In this document: positions 34,715-43,527 of the stretch, piece after piece
Position numbering within the stretch: position 1 is the first letter of the stretch
Layout of the letters: each line of letters begins with the position of its first letter
The notes under the pieces: model-generated
Seen by the model: the letters and a program-made list of their open reading frames with translations, nothing else
Told to the model about the DNA's origin: nothing
Database searches by the model: none
Translations under genes and position numbers: made by a program
Origin: JAVVHE01 sp038238915
GTDB taxonomy: Bacteria; Pseudomonadota; Alphaproteobacteria; Sphingomonadales; Sphingomonadaceae
Direction of reading: 5' to 3'
Assembly (NCBI GenBank): GCA_038238915.1
Contig: JBBSFH010000021.1
Location: forward strand, 1 to 50,065
Length of the DNA: 50,065 nt

Positions 34715-35911
34715 CTATCGGGGTCTGAGCGCCTCTACGCCGGGCAATAGCTTGCCTTCCATCCACTCGAGGAACGCGCCGCCTGCCGTGCTCACATAGG
34801 TGAACGCCGGGATCACCCCCGCCATCGCCAGCGCCGCTACAGTATCGCCGCCCCCCGCGACCGAAACCAGCCCTCCCGCCTGCGTCAGCGCGGCGGCGGT
34901 CCGCGCGAGCGACAATGTCCCAGCCTCGAACGGCGGCGTCTCGAACGCGCCGAGCGGACCGTTCCATACCAAAGTCGCGCAGGTTTTAAGCGCATCCGCC
35001 AGCGCTTCGACCGCTGCGGGCCCAAGATCGAGGATCATCTCGTCCGCCGCCACCTCATGCACGTTGGCGATGCGCGATGCCGCGTGCGCCCGGAACTCCC
35101 TGGCGACCACGACATCGTAGGGCAGGTGTACCGTGCACCCTGCCCTCTCGGCCGCCGCCAGCACGGCCAGCGCCTTGTCCGCCAGATCGTGCTCGCACAG
35201 GCTTTTGCCCACGTTCACGCCCCGCGCGGATAGGAAGGTGTTCGCCATCCCCCCGCCGATCATCAGGTGATCGACCCTGGTCACCAGATGCTCGAGCAGT
35301 GCGAGCTTGGTTGATACCTTCGCCCCGCCCACAACGGCGGCAACCGGATGGGTCGGCGCACCGAGCGCCCGTTCGAGCGCCTTCAGTTCCGCCTCCATCG
35401 CGCGCCCGGCGAACGCGGGCAGCAGGCGCGCCAGCCCTTGCGTGCTCGCGTGCGCGCGGTGCGCGGCGGAGAAGGCATCGTTGACGTAGAAGTCGCCCAT
35501 CCGGCCCATTGCCAGCGCGAATGCGGGATCGTTCGCCTCCTCGCCCTTATGGAAGCGCGTGTTTTCGCACACCACGATGCTGCCGGGTTCGAGCGCGGCA
35601 ATCTCCGCCTCCGCGTCCGCGCCCGCACAGTCCTTGACGAAAGTGACTGGTCGGCGGAGTTCGCCCGAAAGCGCCTTGGCCACGCGGTGCAGGCTGTTTT
35701 CCTCGTCCGGTCCGTTCTTGGGTCGTCCGAAATGACTGAGCACGATCACCTTCGCGCCCTTGTCGGCGAGTTCGATCAATGTGGGAATCAACGCGCGCAA
35801 CCGCGTCGCATCGCTCACATGCCCGTCCGCGACGGGTACGTTCAGGTCGCCGCGCACGAGTACGCGTCGCCCGTGAATATCGCCGATCGTATCGAGTGTG
35901 CTGAAGTTCAT
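34715..35911 (-). CDS. pgk: Phosphoglycerate kinase
   Basis: This glycolytic enzyme transfers phosphate between 1,3-bisphosphoglycerate and ADP. It has 398 residues. RRVLVRGDLNVPVADGHVSD and VIVLSHFGRPKNG form the substrate site; AVVGGAKVSTKLALL, WNGPLGAFETPPF and the GGGDTVAAL loop bind nucleotide. ATG 35911 fits the family start. It lies 122 bases downstream of gap in the tkt-gap-pgk minus-strand cluster. Confidence 0.98.
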   Translation of the reverse strand: MNFSTLDTIGDIHGRRVLVRGDLNVPVADGHVSDATRLRALIPTLIELADKGAKVIVLSHFGRPKNGPDEENSLHRVAKALSGELRRPVTFVKDCAGADAEAEIAALEPGSIVVCENTRFHKGEEANDPAFALAMGRMGDFYVNDAFSAAHRAHASTQGLARLLPAFAGRAMEAELKALERALGAPTHPVAAVVGGAKVSTKLALLEHLVTRVDHLMIGGGMANTFLSARGVNVGKSLCEHDLADKALAVLAAAERAGCTVHLPYDVVVAREFRAHAASRIANVHEVAADEMILDLGPAAVEALADALKTCATLVWNGPLGAFETPPFEAGTLSLARTAAALTQAGGLVSVAGGGDTVAALAMAGVIPAFTYVSTAGGAFLEWMEGKLLPGVEALRPR

Positions 35912-36033
35912 GACTGTTCCCCGGGCGATGCACAGCCCCGCGCCTGCTGTGTTCCAGAGCCAGCACGGCGTCCAGACCCCTAAACGGGGGACGTGATAGC
36001 ATAGTTTTTCCCGGTGCGCCGGGGGCCGAGCGC

Positions 36034-37062
36034 TTAAATCAGGCGGCCCATCGCCACTGCGGTATCGACCATACGGTTCGAGAAGCCCCACTCATTATCG
36101 TACCAGCTCACCACACGCGCGAGCTTGCCGCCGCCGATCACCGCCGTCTCCAGACTGTCCACCGTAGAACTGGCGGGATCATGGTTGAAATCATGGCTGA
36201 CCAGCGGCTCGTCGGTATAGGCAAGGATGCCGTGGAGCGGCCCGCTCGCGGACGCGGCCTTCAACGCGGCGTTGATCTCGTCGCGCGTGACGGCCCGGCC
36301 GGGAACGAACGTCAGATCGATCAGGCTGACATTGGGCGTCGGCACGCGGATCGCGCTGCCATCGAGCCTGCCCTTGAGTTCGGGGATCACTTCGCCGAGC
36401 GCGCGCGCCGCGCCGGTGCTGGTGGGGATCATGTTCATCGCGGCCGAGCGCGCGCGGCGCATGTCCTTGTGCACCTGATCGAGGATTTTCTGATCATTGG
36501 TGTAGCTGTGGATGGTGGTCATCAGGCCGCTCTCGATCCCGAAGCTGTCGAGCAGCACTTTCGCGACCGGGGCGAGACAGTTGGTCGTGCAGCTTGCGTT
36601 GCTTACGATCGTGTGCGCGGCGGTGAGCAGGTGATGATTGACGCCGTAGACCACCGTCATCGCGTGCGTATCGGTTTCTTTCATCGTGATCGGTGCGGAA
36701 ATCAGCACACGCTTCGCGCCCGCTTGCAGGTGCGCTGCAGACTTGCTGGCATCCGCAAAGATGCCCGTGCATTCGAGCGCGACGTCCACGCCCATCTCGG
36801 CATGCGGCAACTTCGCGGGATCGCGTTCGGCGGTGACGCGCACGCGGTGACCATCGACCACGAGGAAGTCGCCATCGGCTGATACGTGCCCCGGAAACGG
36901 ACCATGCACACTATCGCGCGCGAACAGCATCGCGTTGGTCCTGGCGTCCGCAAGATCGTTGATCGCCACGACTTCGATATCACCGCGCTTCGCCTCGGCG
37001 ATTGCGCGCATCACAAGGCGGCCGATGCGGCCGAAGCCGTTGATTGCGACTTTGATGGTCAT
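36034..37062 (-). CDS. gap: Glyceraldehyde-3-phosphate dehydrogenase, type I
   Basis: The protein has 342 residues. INGFGRIGRLVMRA binds NAD, and Asp36 after VVAIND indicates NAD preference. The catalytic Cys158 lies in SNASCTTNCLAP and the general base His185 in TTIHSY. The C-terminal WYDNEWGFSNRMVDT is the usual end. It sits 27 bases after tkt and before pgk, one operon of central carbon metabolism. Confidence 0.98.
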   Translation of the reverse strand: MTIKVAINGFGRIGRLVMRAIAEAKRGDIEVVAINDLADARTNAMLFARDSVHGPFPGHVSADGDFLVVDGHRVRVTAERDPAKLPHAEMGVDVALECTGIFADASKSAAHLQAGAKRVLISAPITMKETDTHAMTVVYGVNHHLLTAAHTIVSNASCTTNCLAPVAKVLLDSFGIESGLMTTIHSYTNDQKILDQVHKDMRRARSAAMNMIPTSTGAARALGEVIPELKGRLDGSAIRVPTPNVSLIDLTFVPGRAVTRDEINAALKAASASGPLHGILAYTDEPLVSHDFNHDPASSTVDSLETAVIGGGKLARVVSWYDNEWGFSNRMVDTAVAMGRLI

Positions 37063-37089
37063 GTTAGATCTCCCGTGGGGCGGGGGCGA

Positions 37090-39084
37090 TCAGGCCAGCC
37101 GCGCTCTGATGGTATTGGCCACCTTTGCGGCGGTGAAGCCGAACTGGTCAAGCAACACATCGCCGGGCGCGCTCGCCCCGAAGCGGTCAAGCCCGATGCG
37201 CAGGCCGTTCACCATCGTGTGCCGCTCCCAGCCGAAGGTCGATCCCGCCTCGATGCTGACGCGCAGGATTTGCGACGGGTCGGCATCGGGGAGGACGTGG
37301 CGGTGATACTCCGGCGGCTGTTCGGCGAAACGCTCCCAGCAGGGCATCGAAACGACGTCGCAGCCGATTCCGTCGGCTTCGAGCAGATCGGCGGCGGCGA
37401 GCGCCAAGTGCACCTCCGATCCGGTCGCGATCAGGATCGCGCGGCGCGGCGCGGCGGCACGGCGCAGGTGGTACGCTCCCTTCGCGGTGGCGTTCCCATC
37501 ATGCGCGGCCAGCCGCACCTGCGGCAGCTCCTGCCGCGTGAGGATGATCGCCGACGGGCGATGCGTGTCCGCGATCGCCAGCGCCCACGCCTCGGCGGTC
37601 TCAACCGCGTCGGCGGGGCGATACACCGCCATGTTCGGGATGCAGCGCAGCGACGCGAGGTGCTCGACCGGCTGATGCGTCGGCCCATCCTCGCCGAGCG
37701 CGATGCTGTCGTGCGTGAGCACATACACCACGCGGCACTGCTGCAGCGCGGACAGGCGCAGCGCGGGGCGCAGATAATCGGCAAACACGAGGAAGGTGCC
37801 GCCATAGGGCAGCATCTGCCCGTGCAGCGCGATGCCGTTCATCGCCGCCGCCATGCCGAACTCGCGGATGCCGTAGTGCATGTAGCGGCCAGCGCGGTTC
37901 GCGGGCGTGAAGCTCTCCATCCCCTTGACGCGCGTGTTGACCGATCCGGTCAGATCGGCCGAGCCGCCGAACATTCCGTCCGCCTCGGGGATCGCCACCG
38001 CCAGCGCCAGTTCGCTCGCCTTGCGCGTGGCGACCTTGAGCGGATTGGCGATCAGCGCGGCGATGTGCCGATCAAGCGCTGCATATACGGCAGCGGGAGG
38101 CTCGTTCGCGGCGCGATGCTCGAACGCCGCGCGCTGCGCCGGGTCGGCAGCCGCGAGCCGCGCCTCCCACGCCGCGCGCGCGTCCGCTCCGCGCGCGCCA
38201 GCCGCAGCCCAGGCGGCGCGGATATCGTCGGGGATGGTAAACGGCGCGGCGGTCCAGCCGAGCGCCGCCTTCGCCCCGGCCACTTCGGCCGCGCCCAGCG
38301 GCGAGCCGTGCGTGGCGGCGGTGCCCGCCTTTGTCGGCGCGCTGAAGCCGATCACGGTACGGCACGCGATCAGGCTCGGGCGCGGGTCCGCGCGCGCGGC
38401 CTCGATCGCGGCGGCGACCAGCTCGGGATCGTGGCCGTCGACGGCGGCGACGTGCCAGCCATAGGCCTCGAAGCGCGCGAGCTGATCGGTCGAGGTCGAG
38501 AGATCGGTCGAGCCGTCGATCGAGATGCGGTTATCGTCCCAGAGCACGATCAGGCGGCCGAGCTGCTGATGCCCCGCGAGATCGCACGCCTCGTGGCTCA
38601 CCCCCTCCTGCAGGCAGCCGTCGCCCGCGATCACCCAGGTGTGGTGATCGACGAGATCGTCGCCGAAGACCGCGTTCAGATGACGCTCGGCAATCGCCAT
38701 GCCCACCGCCATCGCCAGCCCCTGGCCGAGCGGGCCGGTGGTGCATTCGACGCCTGCGAGCTCGAAATTCTCGGGGTGGCCCGCGCACGGCGACCCAAGC
38801 TGGCGAAAGTTGCGGATATCCTCGATCGTCGGCCGTTCGTAACCGGTGAGGTGGAGCAGCGCGTAGAGCAGCATCGAGCCGTGACCCGCCGACAGCACGA
38901 ACCGGTCTCGGTCCTGCCATCTGGGGTGTTTGGGATCGTGCTTCAGGAACCGCGTCCAGAGCACGGTCGCGGCGTCCGCCATGCCCATCGGCATTCCCGG
39001 ATGGCCCGAGCGCGCGGCCTCCACCGCATCCATGGCAAGCGCGCGGATTGCGTTCGCCGTCTGGGGGTTAGTTTCAGTACTCAA
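37090..39084 (-). CDS. tkt: Transketolase
   Basis: This ThDP enzyme of the pentose phosphate pathway has 664 residues. Landmarks are SGHPGMPMGMADAATVLW at the N-terminus, the ThDP motif starting GDGCLQEGVSHEAC and ending LIVLWDDNRIS, and the pyrimidine domain GIREFGMAAAMNGIALHG. The best start is TTG at 39084 (MSTETNPQTANAIRALAMDA), with GGGGA about 9 bases upstream. No in-frame ATG exists before residue 18, which would cut a conserved helix. First gene of tkt-gap-pgk. Confidence 0.97.
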   Translation of the reverse strand: MSTETNPQTANAIRALAMDAVEAARSGHPGMPMGMADAATVLWTRFLKHDPKHPRWQDRDRFVLSAGHGSMLLYALLHLTGYERPTIEDIRNFRQLGSPCAGHPENFELAGVECTTGPLGQGLAMAVGMAIAERHLNAVFGDDLVDHHTWVIAGDGCLQEGVSHEACDLAGHQQLGRLIVLWDDNRISIDGSTDLSTSTDQLARFEAYGWHVAAVDGHDPELVAAAIEAARADPRPSLIACRTVIGFSAPTKAGTAATHGSPLGAAEVAGAKAALGWTAAPFTIPDDIRAAWAAAGARGADARAAWEARLAAADPAQRAAFEHRAANEPPAAVYAALDRHIAALIANPLKVATRKASELALAVAIPEADGMFGGSADLTGSVNTRVKGMESFTPANRAGRYMHYGIREFGMAAAMNGIALHGQMLPYGGTFLVFADYLRPALRLSALQQCRVVYVLTHDSIALGEDGPTHQPVEHLASLRCIPNMAVYRPADAVETAEAWALAIADTHRPSAIILTRQELPQVRLAAHDGNATAKGAYHLRRAAAPRRAILIATGSEVHLALAAADLLEADGIGCDVVSMPCWERFAEQPPEYHRHVLPDADPSQILRVSIEAGSTFGWERHTMVNGLRIGLDRFGASAPGDVLLDQFGFTAAKVANTIRARLA

Positions 39085-39171
39085 GCGCTATCGTCCCCGG
39101 CGGCATCCTCCGCGCCAGATGACTTGCAGCCACGCCCGCGTCAACGCGCGCGCCGCCGCCTGCAGATGCTG

Positions 39172-39459
39172 CTATTCGGCCGCGATCACGTGCGGCGCGG
39201 GATCGTTCGCGGCAGTCACGCTCACATATTTGCGACCGAGACGGCCAGCGTGGAACCGGACATGACCATGCACCAGCGCAAACAGCGTATGATCCTTGCC
39301 CAGCCCGACACCCGCGCCCGGATACACGCGCGTGCCGCGCTGGCGGATAATGATGTTGCCCGCCAGCACCGCTTCGCCACCGTACTTCTTTACGCCAAGA
39401 CGACGGCCTTCGCTATCGCGGCCGTTGCGCGACGAACCGCCGGCCTTTTTATGCGCCAT
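39172..39459 (-). CDS. rpmA: 50S ribosomal protein L27
   Basis: The protein has 95 residues and sits near the peptidyl transferase centre. MAHKKAGGSSRNGRDSEGRR and GNIIIRQRGTRVYPGAGVG are diagnostic. ATG 39459 has a strong GGAGG site located inside the end of rplU; the two genes overlap by 11 bases. It is 87 bases upstream of tkt rather than next to obgE, the more common neighbour. Confidence 0.98.
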   Translation of the reverse strand: MAHKKAGGSSRNGRDSEGRRLGVKKYGGEAVLAGNIIIRQRGTRVYPGAGVGLGKDHTLFALVHGHVRFHAGRLGRKYVSVTAANDPAPHVIAAE

Positions 39460-39769
39460 GTTGCGCCTCCGCGTTCTGATCCGATCCGCCAAGCGAGACG
39501 ATCTTCAGCACCGTCAATTCGCTGCGATGGCCGTTCTTGCGCCGGTAATTGTGGCGGCGCTTCTTCTTGAAGATGATGATCTTGTCGCCGCGGATGTGTC
39601 CGACAACCTCGGCTGCAACCACGCCGGTCCCAAGATCGCCACCCTCGCCCACCAGCAGCGTATCCAGATCGATGCGCGCGCCGACATCGGCATGCAGGCG
39701 ATCGACGACGAGTTCGGCGTCGGCAGCGACGCGATATTGTTTCCCGCCGGAGCGGACGATGGCAAACAT
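39449..39769 (-). CDS. rplU: 50S ribosomal protein L21
   Basis: The protein has 106 residues and binds 23S rRNA. MFAIVRSGGKQYRVAADAEL at the N-terminus and KIIIFKKKRRHNYRRKNGHR in the C-terminal loop are diagnostic. It heads rplU-rpmA and overlaps rpmA by 11 bases. Confidence 0.98.
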   Translation of the reverse strand: MFAIVRSGGKQYRVAADAELVVDRLHADVGARIDLDTLLVGEGGDLGTGVVAAEVVGHIRGDKIIIFKKKRRHNYRRKNGHRSELTVLKIVSLGGSDQNAEAQHGA

Positions 39770-39885
39770 GGTGCTTGGTCCTGAAACGCGGAGCGCGCGG
39801 GCCGTTGCCGACCCACGCGGGTTAAGTACGATCGATGCGGGTGTGCGGGAGGAAAGTCAAGTCCGGCAGCGCGCGAACACGGCCC

Positions 39886-40290
39886 TTAATGCCGATGCTC
39901 GCGCCGCAACGTATACCGTCCGCCGGCAAACGGCTCGAAGATCTGCGCGGCGGCGGGGTGCTTGACCGGCTCGCCATTTTCGTCGTGCACCAGATTCTGC
40001 TGGCTGACATACGCGATGTAGGCCGAATCCTCGTTTTCAGCGAGCAGATGGTAGAAAGGCTGGTCCTTCGCCGGCCGGATCGGCTCGGGGATGGCTTCCC
40101 ACCATTCGTCCGAATTATTGAACTCGGCATCGACATCGTAAATCACGCCGCGAAACGGGAAAAGCCGATGACGCACCAGCTCGCCGATCCCGAACGCCGC
40201 TCGGCGCGGCGCACCTGACGGGGCATCGTCGGCGGGCTCGATCCCGATTGGCAAGCGGTTGGGCGCAGACGCCCCAAACTTCGATATCAT
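39886..40290 (-). CDS. hspQ: HspQ/YccV-like heat-shock, hemimethylated-DNA-binding domain protein
   Basis: The protein has 134 residues from ATG 40290. The core FGIGELVRHRLFPFRGVIYDVD and PFYHLLAENEDSAYIAYVSQ (with QNLVHDENGEPV) define the HspQ/YccV-like fold. In E. coli HspQ is a specificity factor for the Lon protease. About 35 residues of variable sequence precede the domain. An upstream in-frame TTG (40371) would add 27 more, which I think is unlikely. No operon partner; next to tRNA-Ser. Confidence 0.85.
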   Translation of the reverse strand: MISKFGASAPNRLPIGIEPADDAPSGAPRRAAFGIGELVRHRLFPFRGVIYDVDAEFNNSDEWWEAIPEPIRPAKDQPFYHLLAENEDSAYIAYVSQQNLVHDENGEPVKHPAAAQIFEPFAGGRYTLRREHRH

Positions 40291-40406
40291 GCGCTTCAAT
40301 CCACGGATCCAATGCTTCACTGCATCCAAGATAGGGGGGTGCACGGCATCGGGAAAGGCCGGACTTGGCAAACCGCGCCACGGCGGATTATACGCTCATG
40401 CCTTGC

Positions 40407-40496
40407 GGAGAGGTGGCAGAGTGGTCGAATGCGGCGGTCTCGAAAACCGTTAAACGGGTAACCGTTTCGAGGGTTCGAATCCCTCCTTCTCCGCCA
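40407..40496 (+). tRNA. tRNA-Ser (anticodon CGA)
   Basis: The 90-base class II tRNA has acceptor GGAGAGG/CTTCTCC, an anticodon loop CTCGAAA and a long variable arm (TTAAACGGGTAACCGTTTC region). The T-loop is TTCGAAT and CCA is encoded. Anticodon CGA reads UCG. It marks the border between conserved chromosome and the accessory region to the right. Confidence 0.96.
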
Positions 40497-40918
40497 CGGA
40501 CCCCCCGAACAGGTCTCAGCAACTTGGCGTCGACTGTGTCAGGCGCGGTTTGCGCGGGTCTTCGGGCGGTCAAACCTTTTTGACATCGTGCTTCATGGCC
40601 AGCCCGGGCGGGGGTTTGGCGCCGGGTTCGGGCCATGTCTCCGGCAGTATGCTGGTTGGTACGGTTTGCCTCATAACAGGGAAATCTCTGTGTTTGGGGG
40701 GTCAAAACAGAGGTTTTCGGGCGAATCGCCTCGATCACAGCAGAGCAGAATGGCGGAAGTCCGCCGGTTTCTGCGCGCGAAATGCCACTTTCCTGTTGTT
40801 AGCGATAACAGGTGGATTCAGACGCATAACAGTTCCTGTTATGCTGCAGAACAGACCGCGTTTTCCTGCATAACAGATGGCTTCAAAACGGTAGCAGGCG
40901 AGCGCAGAGCGCGGGAAT
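40497..40918. other. Non-coding segment with repeat cluster between tRNA-Ser and recombinase
   Basis: The 422 bases hold no convincing gene. The right half is more AT-rich than the surroundings and carries several short direct and inverted copies of an ATAACAG motif (40672-40876). It lies immediately after the stop of the minus-strand recombinase gene, where att or recombinase-binding sites would be plausible. Confidence 0.5.
40672..40876. repeat. Cluster of GCATAACAG / CTGTTATGC repeats
   Basis: GCATAACAG (40824-40832) and CTGTTATGC (40836-40844) form a perfect 9-bp inverted repeat with a 3-base spacer. GCATAACAG recurs at 40868-40876, and TCATAACAGG is at 40671-40680. CCTGTT at 40792-40797 faces AACAGG at 40807-40812. 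Possible binding or crossover sites for the adjacent serine recombinase. Confidence 0.6.
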
Positions 40919-42508
40919 TTAGCTCCGGAAGGCGGCGATCTGCTCGCTCCACAGCAGCGGCGGTGGCGCGTCGAGGATGGTGCCGACGGTCAGCCCGCGC
41001 GGCTGCCGGCCCTCGAGGATCGCGGCCTGCAGTTCGGGCGCGAGGAAGGCGAGGCGCAGGATTCGACGTGCGTAGGGGGTCGCTGGCGCTGCCTCGATGC
41101 AGGGCAGATTGCTGGCTTGATGGAGCATGGCGTGGGCCGATCGCAGCGCCTTGATCAGTGCTGGATCGCGCTGGACGCCGGGGCTCGCATCCGGTTCGCT
41201 ACCCACGATCGAAACGCGACCGCCACGCATCGCCAGGCGCAGCGGTACGCTCAGACGCATCCGTGACGGATCGGCTTCATCGATCGCGGCACATTCGTCG
41301 GCGGCAAGCCGCGCGCGGATCGGCGCGAGCAGCGGGGCGGCAAGCAGGATGTCGAGCCGCCTGGCGTAGACCTCGACCCGGAGAACACGCGCGAGCGGAT
41401 CGGCGCTCGAGGCGGGCAACAGCCGTCCCACGATCTGGGCCAGCCTTGCTTCGATGATCGTAGCGGGTACGCGGCGGACCCCGTCGTCGCCCGGATCGCG
41501 CCGTTGGCCCTGCTGCAGCGGCGCCGAGACATAGTAACGGTAGACCTGACCGCGCGCGCCGTGCGCGAAGGTCGGGCACATCGGCTCGCCATCGGCGTCG
41601 AAGATGCGCCCACGCAGCGGCGCAGTCGCGACGCGCTCGGCGTGCCCATCGCGGCGTCGTGCGCCTGCATCGAGCGTCGCCTGCACGGCATCGAAAACGT
41701 CCTGCTCGATGATCGCAGCATGAGCGCCGGGATGGACCGCGCCCTTATGGACGATGACGCCGGTGTAGAGCCGGTTGCGCAGCAGGTGGAACAGCGCACC
41801 ACGGCTGAACGGCTCACCACCGATCTCGCGGCCCTTGGCCGTAGTCCTCGCCTTCGAGCGAATATCGCGCTCGGCGAGCCAGTGCTGGAGCGCATGCACC
41901 GAGCCAAGCTCGATGTATGTGGCGAACATCAACCGGACGATCGCCGCTTCGGCTTCGTTGACGACGAGTGCGCGCGTGGTGCTGTCGGTCGGCAGATCAT
42001 AGCCGAGCGGTGGCACGCCGCCCATCCACATGCCCTTGGCCTTCGACGCGGCGATCTTGTCGCGGATGCGCTCGCCGGTGACCTCGCGCTCGAACTGCGC
42101 GAAGCTGAGCAGCACGTTCAGCGTCAGCCGTCCCATGCTCGTCGTGGTATTAAACGCCTGCGTGACGCTGACGAAGCTCACCGACTTGGCGTCGAACAGC
42201 TCGACCATGCGCGCAAAGTCGGTCAGCGAGCGCGTCAGCCGGTCGATCTTGTAGACGACGACAACATCGACCTTGCCCGCCGCAATGTCGGCCAGCAACG
42301 TCTTCAGCGCGGGGCGTTCGATCGATCCGCCCGAATAGCCGCCGTCGTCATACGCGGTGGCGAGCGCGCGCCACCCCTCCCCTGCCTGGCTTTTCACATA
42401 GGCCTCGCACGCCTCGCGCTGCGCGTGCAGGCTGTTGAACGCCTGATCGAGGCCTTCCTCCGAGCTCTTGCGCGTATAGAGAGCACATCTGAATCTGGGC
42501 GTACTCAT
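40919..42508 (-). CDS. Large serine recombinase
   Basis: The protein has 529 residues. The N-terminal resolvase/invertase domain has the nucleophile Ser in ALYTRKSSEEGLDQAFNSL (residue 15 or 16) and the VVVYKIDRLTRSLTDFARMV block with the active-site Arg. The recombinase domain follows (GVPPLGYDL, then SRGALFHLLRNRLYTGVIVH). The zinc-ribbon Cys pairs of many family members are weak or missing. It is probably the mobility enzyme of the inserted segment. ATG 42508 overlaps the DUF2924 stop (ATGA). Confidence 0.92.
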   Translation of the reverse strand: MSTPRFRCALYTRKSSEEGLDQAFNSLHAQREACEAYVKSQAGEGWRALATAYDDGGYSGGSIERPALKTLLADIAAGKVDVVVVYKIDRLTRSLTDFARMVELFDAKSVSFVSVTQAFNTTTSMGRLTLNVLLSFAQFEREVTGERIRDKIAASKAKGMWMGGVPPLGYDLPTDSTTRALVVNEAEAAIVRLMFATYIELGSVHALQHWLAERDIRSKARTTAKGREIGGEPFSRGALFHLLRNRLYTGVIVHKGAVHPGAHAAIIEQDVFDAVQATLDAGARRRDGHAERVATAPLRGRIFDADGEPMCPTFAHGARGQVYRYYVSAPLQQGQRRDPGDDGVRRVPATIIEARLAQIVGRLLPASSADPLARVLRVEVYARRLDILLAAPLLAPIRARLAADECAAIDEADPSRMRLSVPLRLAMRGGRVSIVGSEPDASPGVQRDPALIKALRSAHAMLHQASNLPCIEAAPATPYARRILRLAFLAPELQAAILEGRQPRGLTVGTILDAPPPLLWSEQIAAFRS

Positions 42509-42918
42509 GCTGCAGCCTTTCTCAGGCCAAAGAAGCGCGGACCGTTCCAGCGCACGCCTGCGATCGCGGTCGCGGCTGCCGACAGGCTCGCATAGACCGC
42601 GCAGTTCCAGCGGAAGCCACCGTCGACAACCTCGACCTCGACGACGCCGCCCTGCCAGTCACGGCGGATGCGGGTACCGATGCCGAGATCGAGCCCCTCG
42701 GGCGCGGCGCGGGCTGTGCGCTCGATCTGGCGGCGGGTCTTCGCGTCGAGCCCGCCGAGCGCGTCCGCCTGCATGCGCCACGCGAGCATCAGCCGCAGCA
42801 GCTCGACCGAGCGCAGCGCGGGTGGCGAGCCGTAGCGAAGCGCCCAGGCCTGGCGCAAGCCGTGCAGATCGAGGTGCGCCAGTGCGCGTACCTCGGCTTC
42901 GATTGCGGCCCGGCTCAC
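42505..42918 (-). CDS. DUF2924 domain protein
   Basis: The protein has 137 residues from GTG 42918. The pattern of a short helical N-terminus (LRQAWALRYGSPPALRSVEL), LLRLMLAWRMQADALGG, and a C-terminal TRIRRDWQGGVVEVEVVDGG leading to YASLSAAATAIAGVRWNGPRFFG is that of DUF2924. The tail recalls DUF2924/RAMA-like DNA-associated modules, but no function is known. It overlaps DUF3489 upstream (GTGA) and the recombinase downstream (ATGA), a conserved-looking trio. Confidence 0.82.
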   Translation of the reverse strand: MSRAAIEAEVRALAHLDLHGLRQAWALRYGSPPALRSVELLRLMLAWRMQADALGGLDAKTRRQIERTARAAPEGLDLGIGTRIRRDWQGGVVEVEVVDGGFRWNCAVYASLSAAATAIAGVRWNGPRFFGLRKAAA

Positions 42919-43322
42919 TGGGCGGTTTCGCTGCTGGCGTCCACAGGGGCGGCGACTCCGGCACGGTAAGTGCGCACGCCGTCGACCTTGTGTGACGTGA
43001 TCGTCAGGCCGCGCGTCTTCACGAGCGCGCCCGCCATCGCGCCGCGCACCGAATGCGCCTGCCAGCCGGTCGCCGCCATCATCTCGGCGATGGTGGCCCC
43101 GGTCGCACAGGTGAGAAGCGCCGCCAGCTGGTCGAGCTTGTTGGGTGCCCTGGGTGCAGGCTGTTCGCCGGCAGGCGGGGTCGTGACGCCCATGTGCTCG
43201 GTCGTGTGACCCTGGGTCCCCGTGCTCGTTGAAGTGGGCTGCGCCTGCTTTGGCCTCGTGGATTTGGACGCCGACGTGCTCGGCTTTGCGGCGATCGTCG
43301 ATACAGTGTTGGGGATTGTCAT
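42915..43322 (-). CDS. DUF3489 domain protein
   Basis: The protein has 135 residues. A Thr/Ser/Pro-rich low-complexity N-terminus (1-58) leads to a compact winged-helix-like domain: NKLDQLAALLTCATGATIAE, MMAATGWQAHSVRGAMAGAL, then a GLTITSHKVDGVRTYRAG hairpin, as in DUF3489. The domain is probably DNA-binding; the role is unknown. ATG 43322. It is the first gene of the trio with DUF2924 and the recombinase, and so may regulate or assist recombination. Confidence 0.82.
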   Translation of the reverse strand: MTIPNTVSTIAAKPSTSASKSTRPKQAQPTSTSTGTQGHTTEHMGVTTPPAGEQPAPRAPNKLDQLAALLTCATGATIAEMMAATGWQAHSVRGAMAGALVKTRGLTITSHKVDGVRTYRAGVAAPVDASSETAQ

Positions 43323-43527
43323 GTCCGGGCTCCGTCGGTTGTGGAGCGGCAGACGTTGCCGCCCCTACCGGGCAGAGCCCGCAAGCCGGGCGCGCTCCCA
43401 CCAACGCTCTGTCCGCCCCCCAAGTCCAGTGCGTTGAGAATCGCCAATGCTTGAGGAACATCATGGTGTCCGCTTCGCTGGGCCTGCTCGACGACGCTCG
43501 CTCGTCAGCCAGCAAGGATCCGCGCAC

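Noticed and set aside
36886..39570. 894-codon + strand frame opposite tkt and rpmA
   Set aside because: It is the antisense shadow of transketolase and ribosomal protein genes.
40407..40600. tRNA-Ser 3' end as integration site with a second att copy
   Set aside because: I could not find a repeat of the tRNA 3' end elsewhere in the window, and serine recombinases seldom use tRNA genes.
40388..40738. Minus-strand 116-codon frame over tRNA-Ser
   Set aside because: It runs antisense through the tRNA and has no family resemblance or ribosome site.
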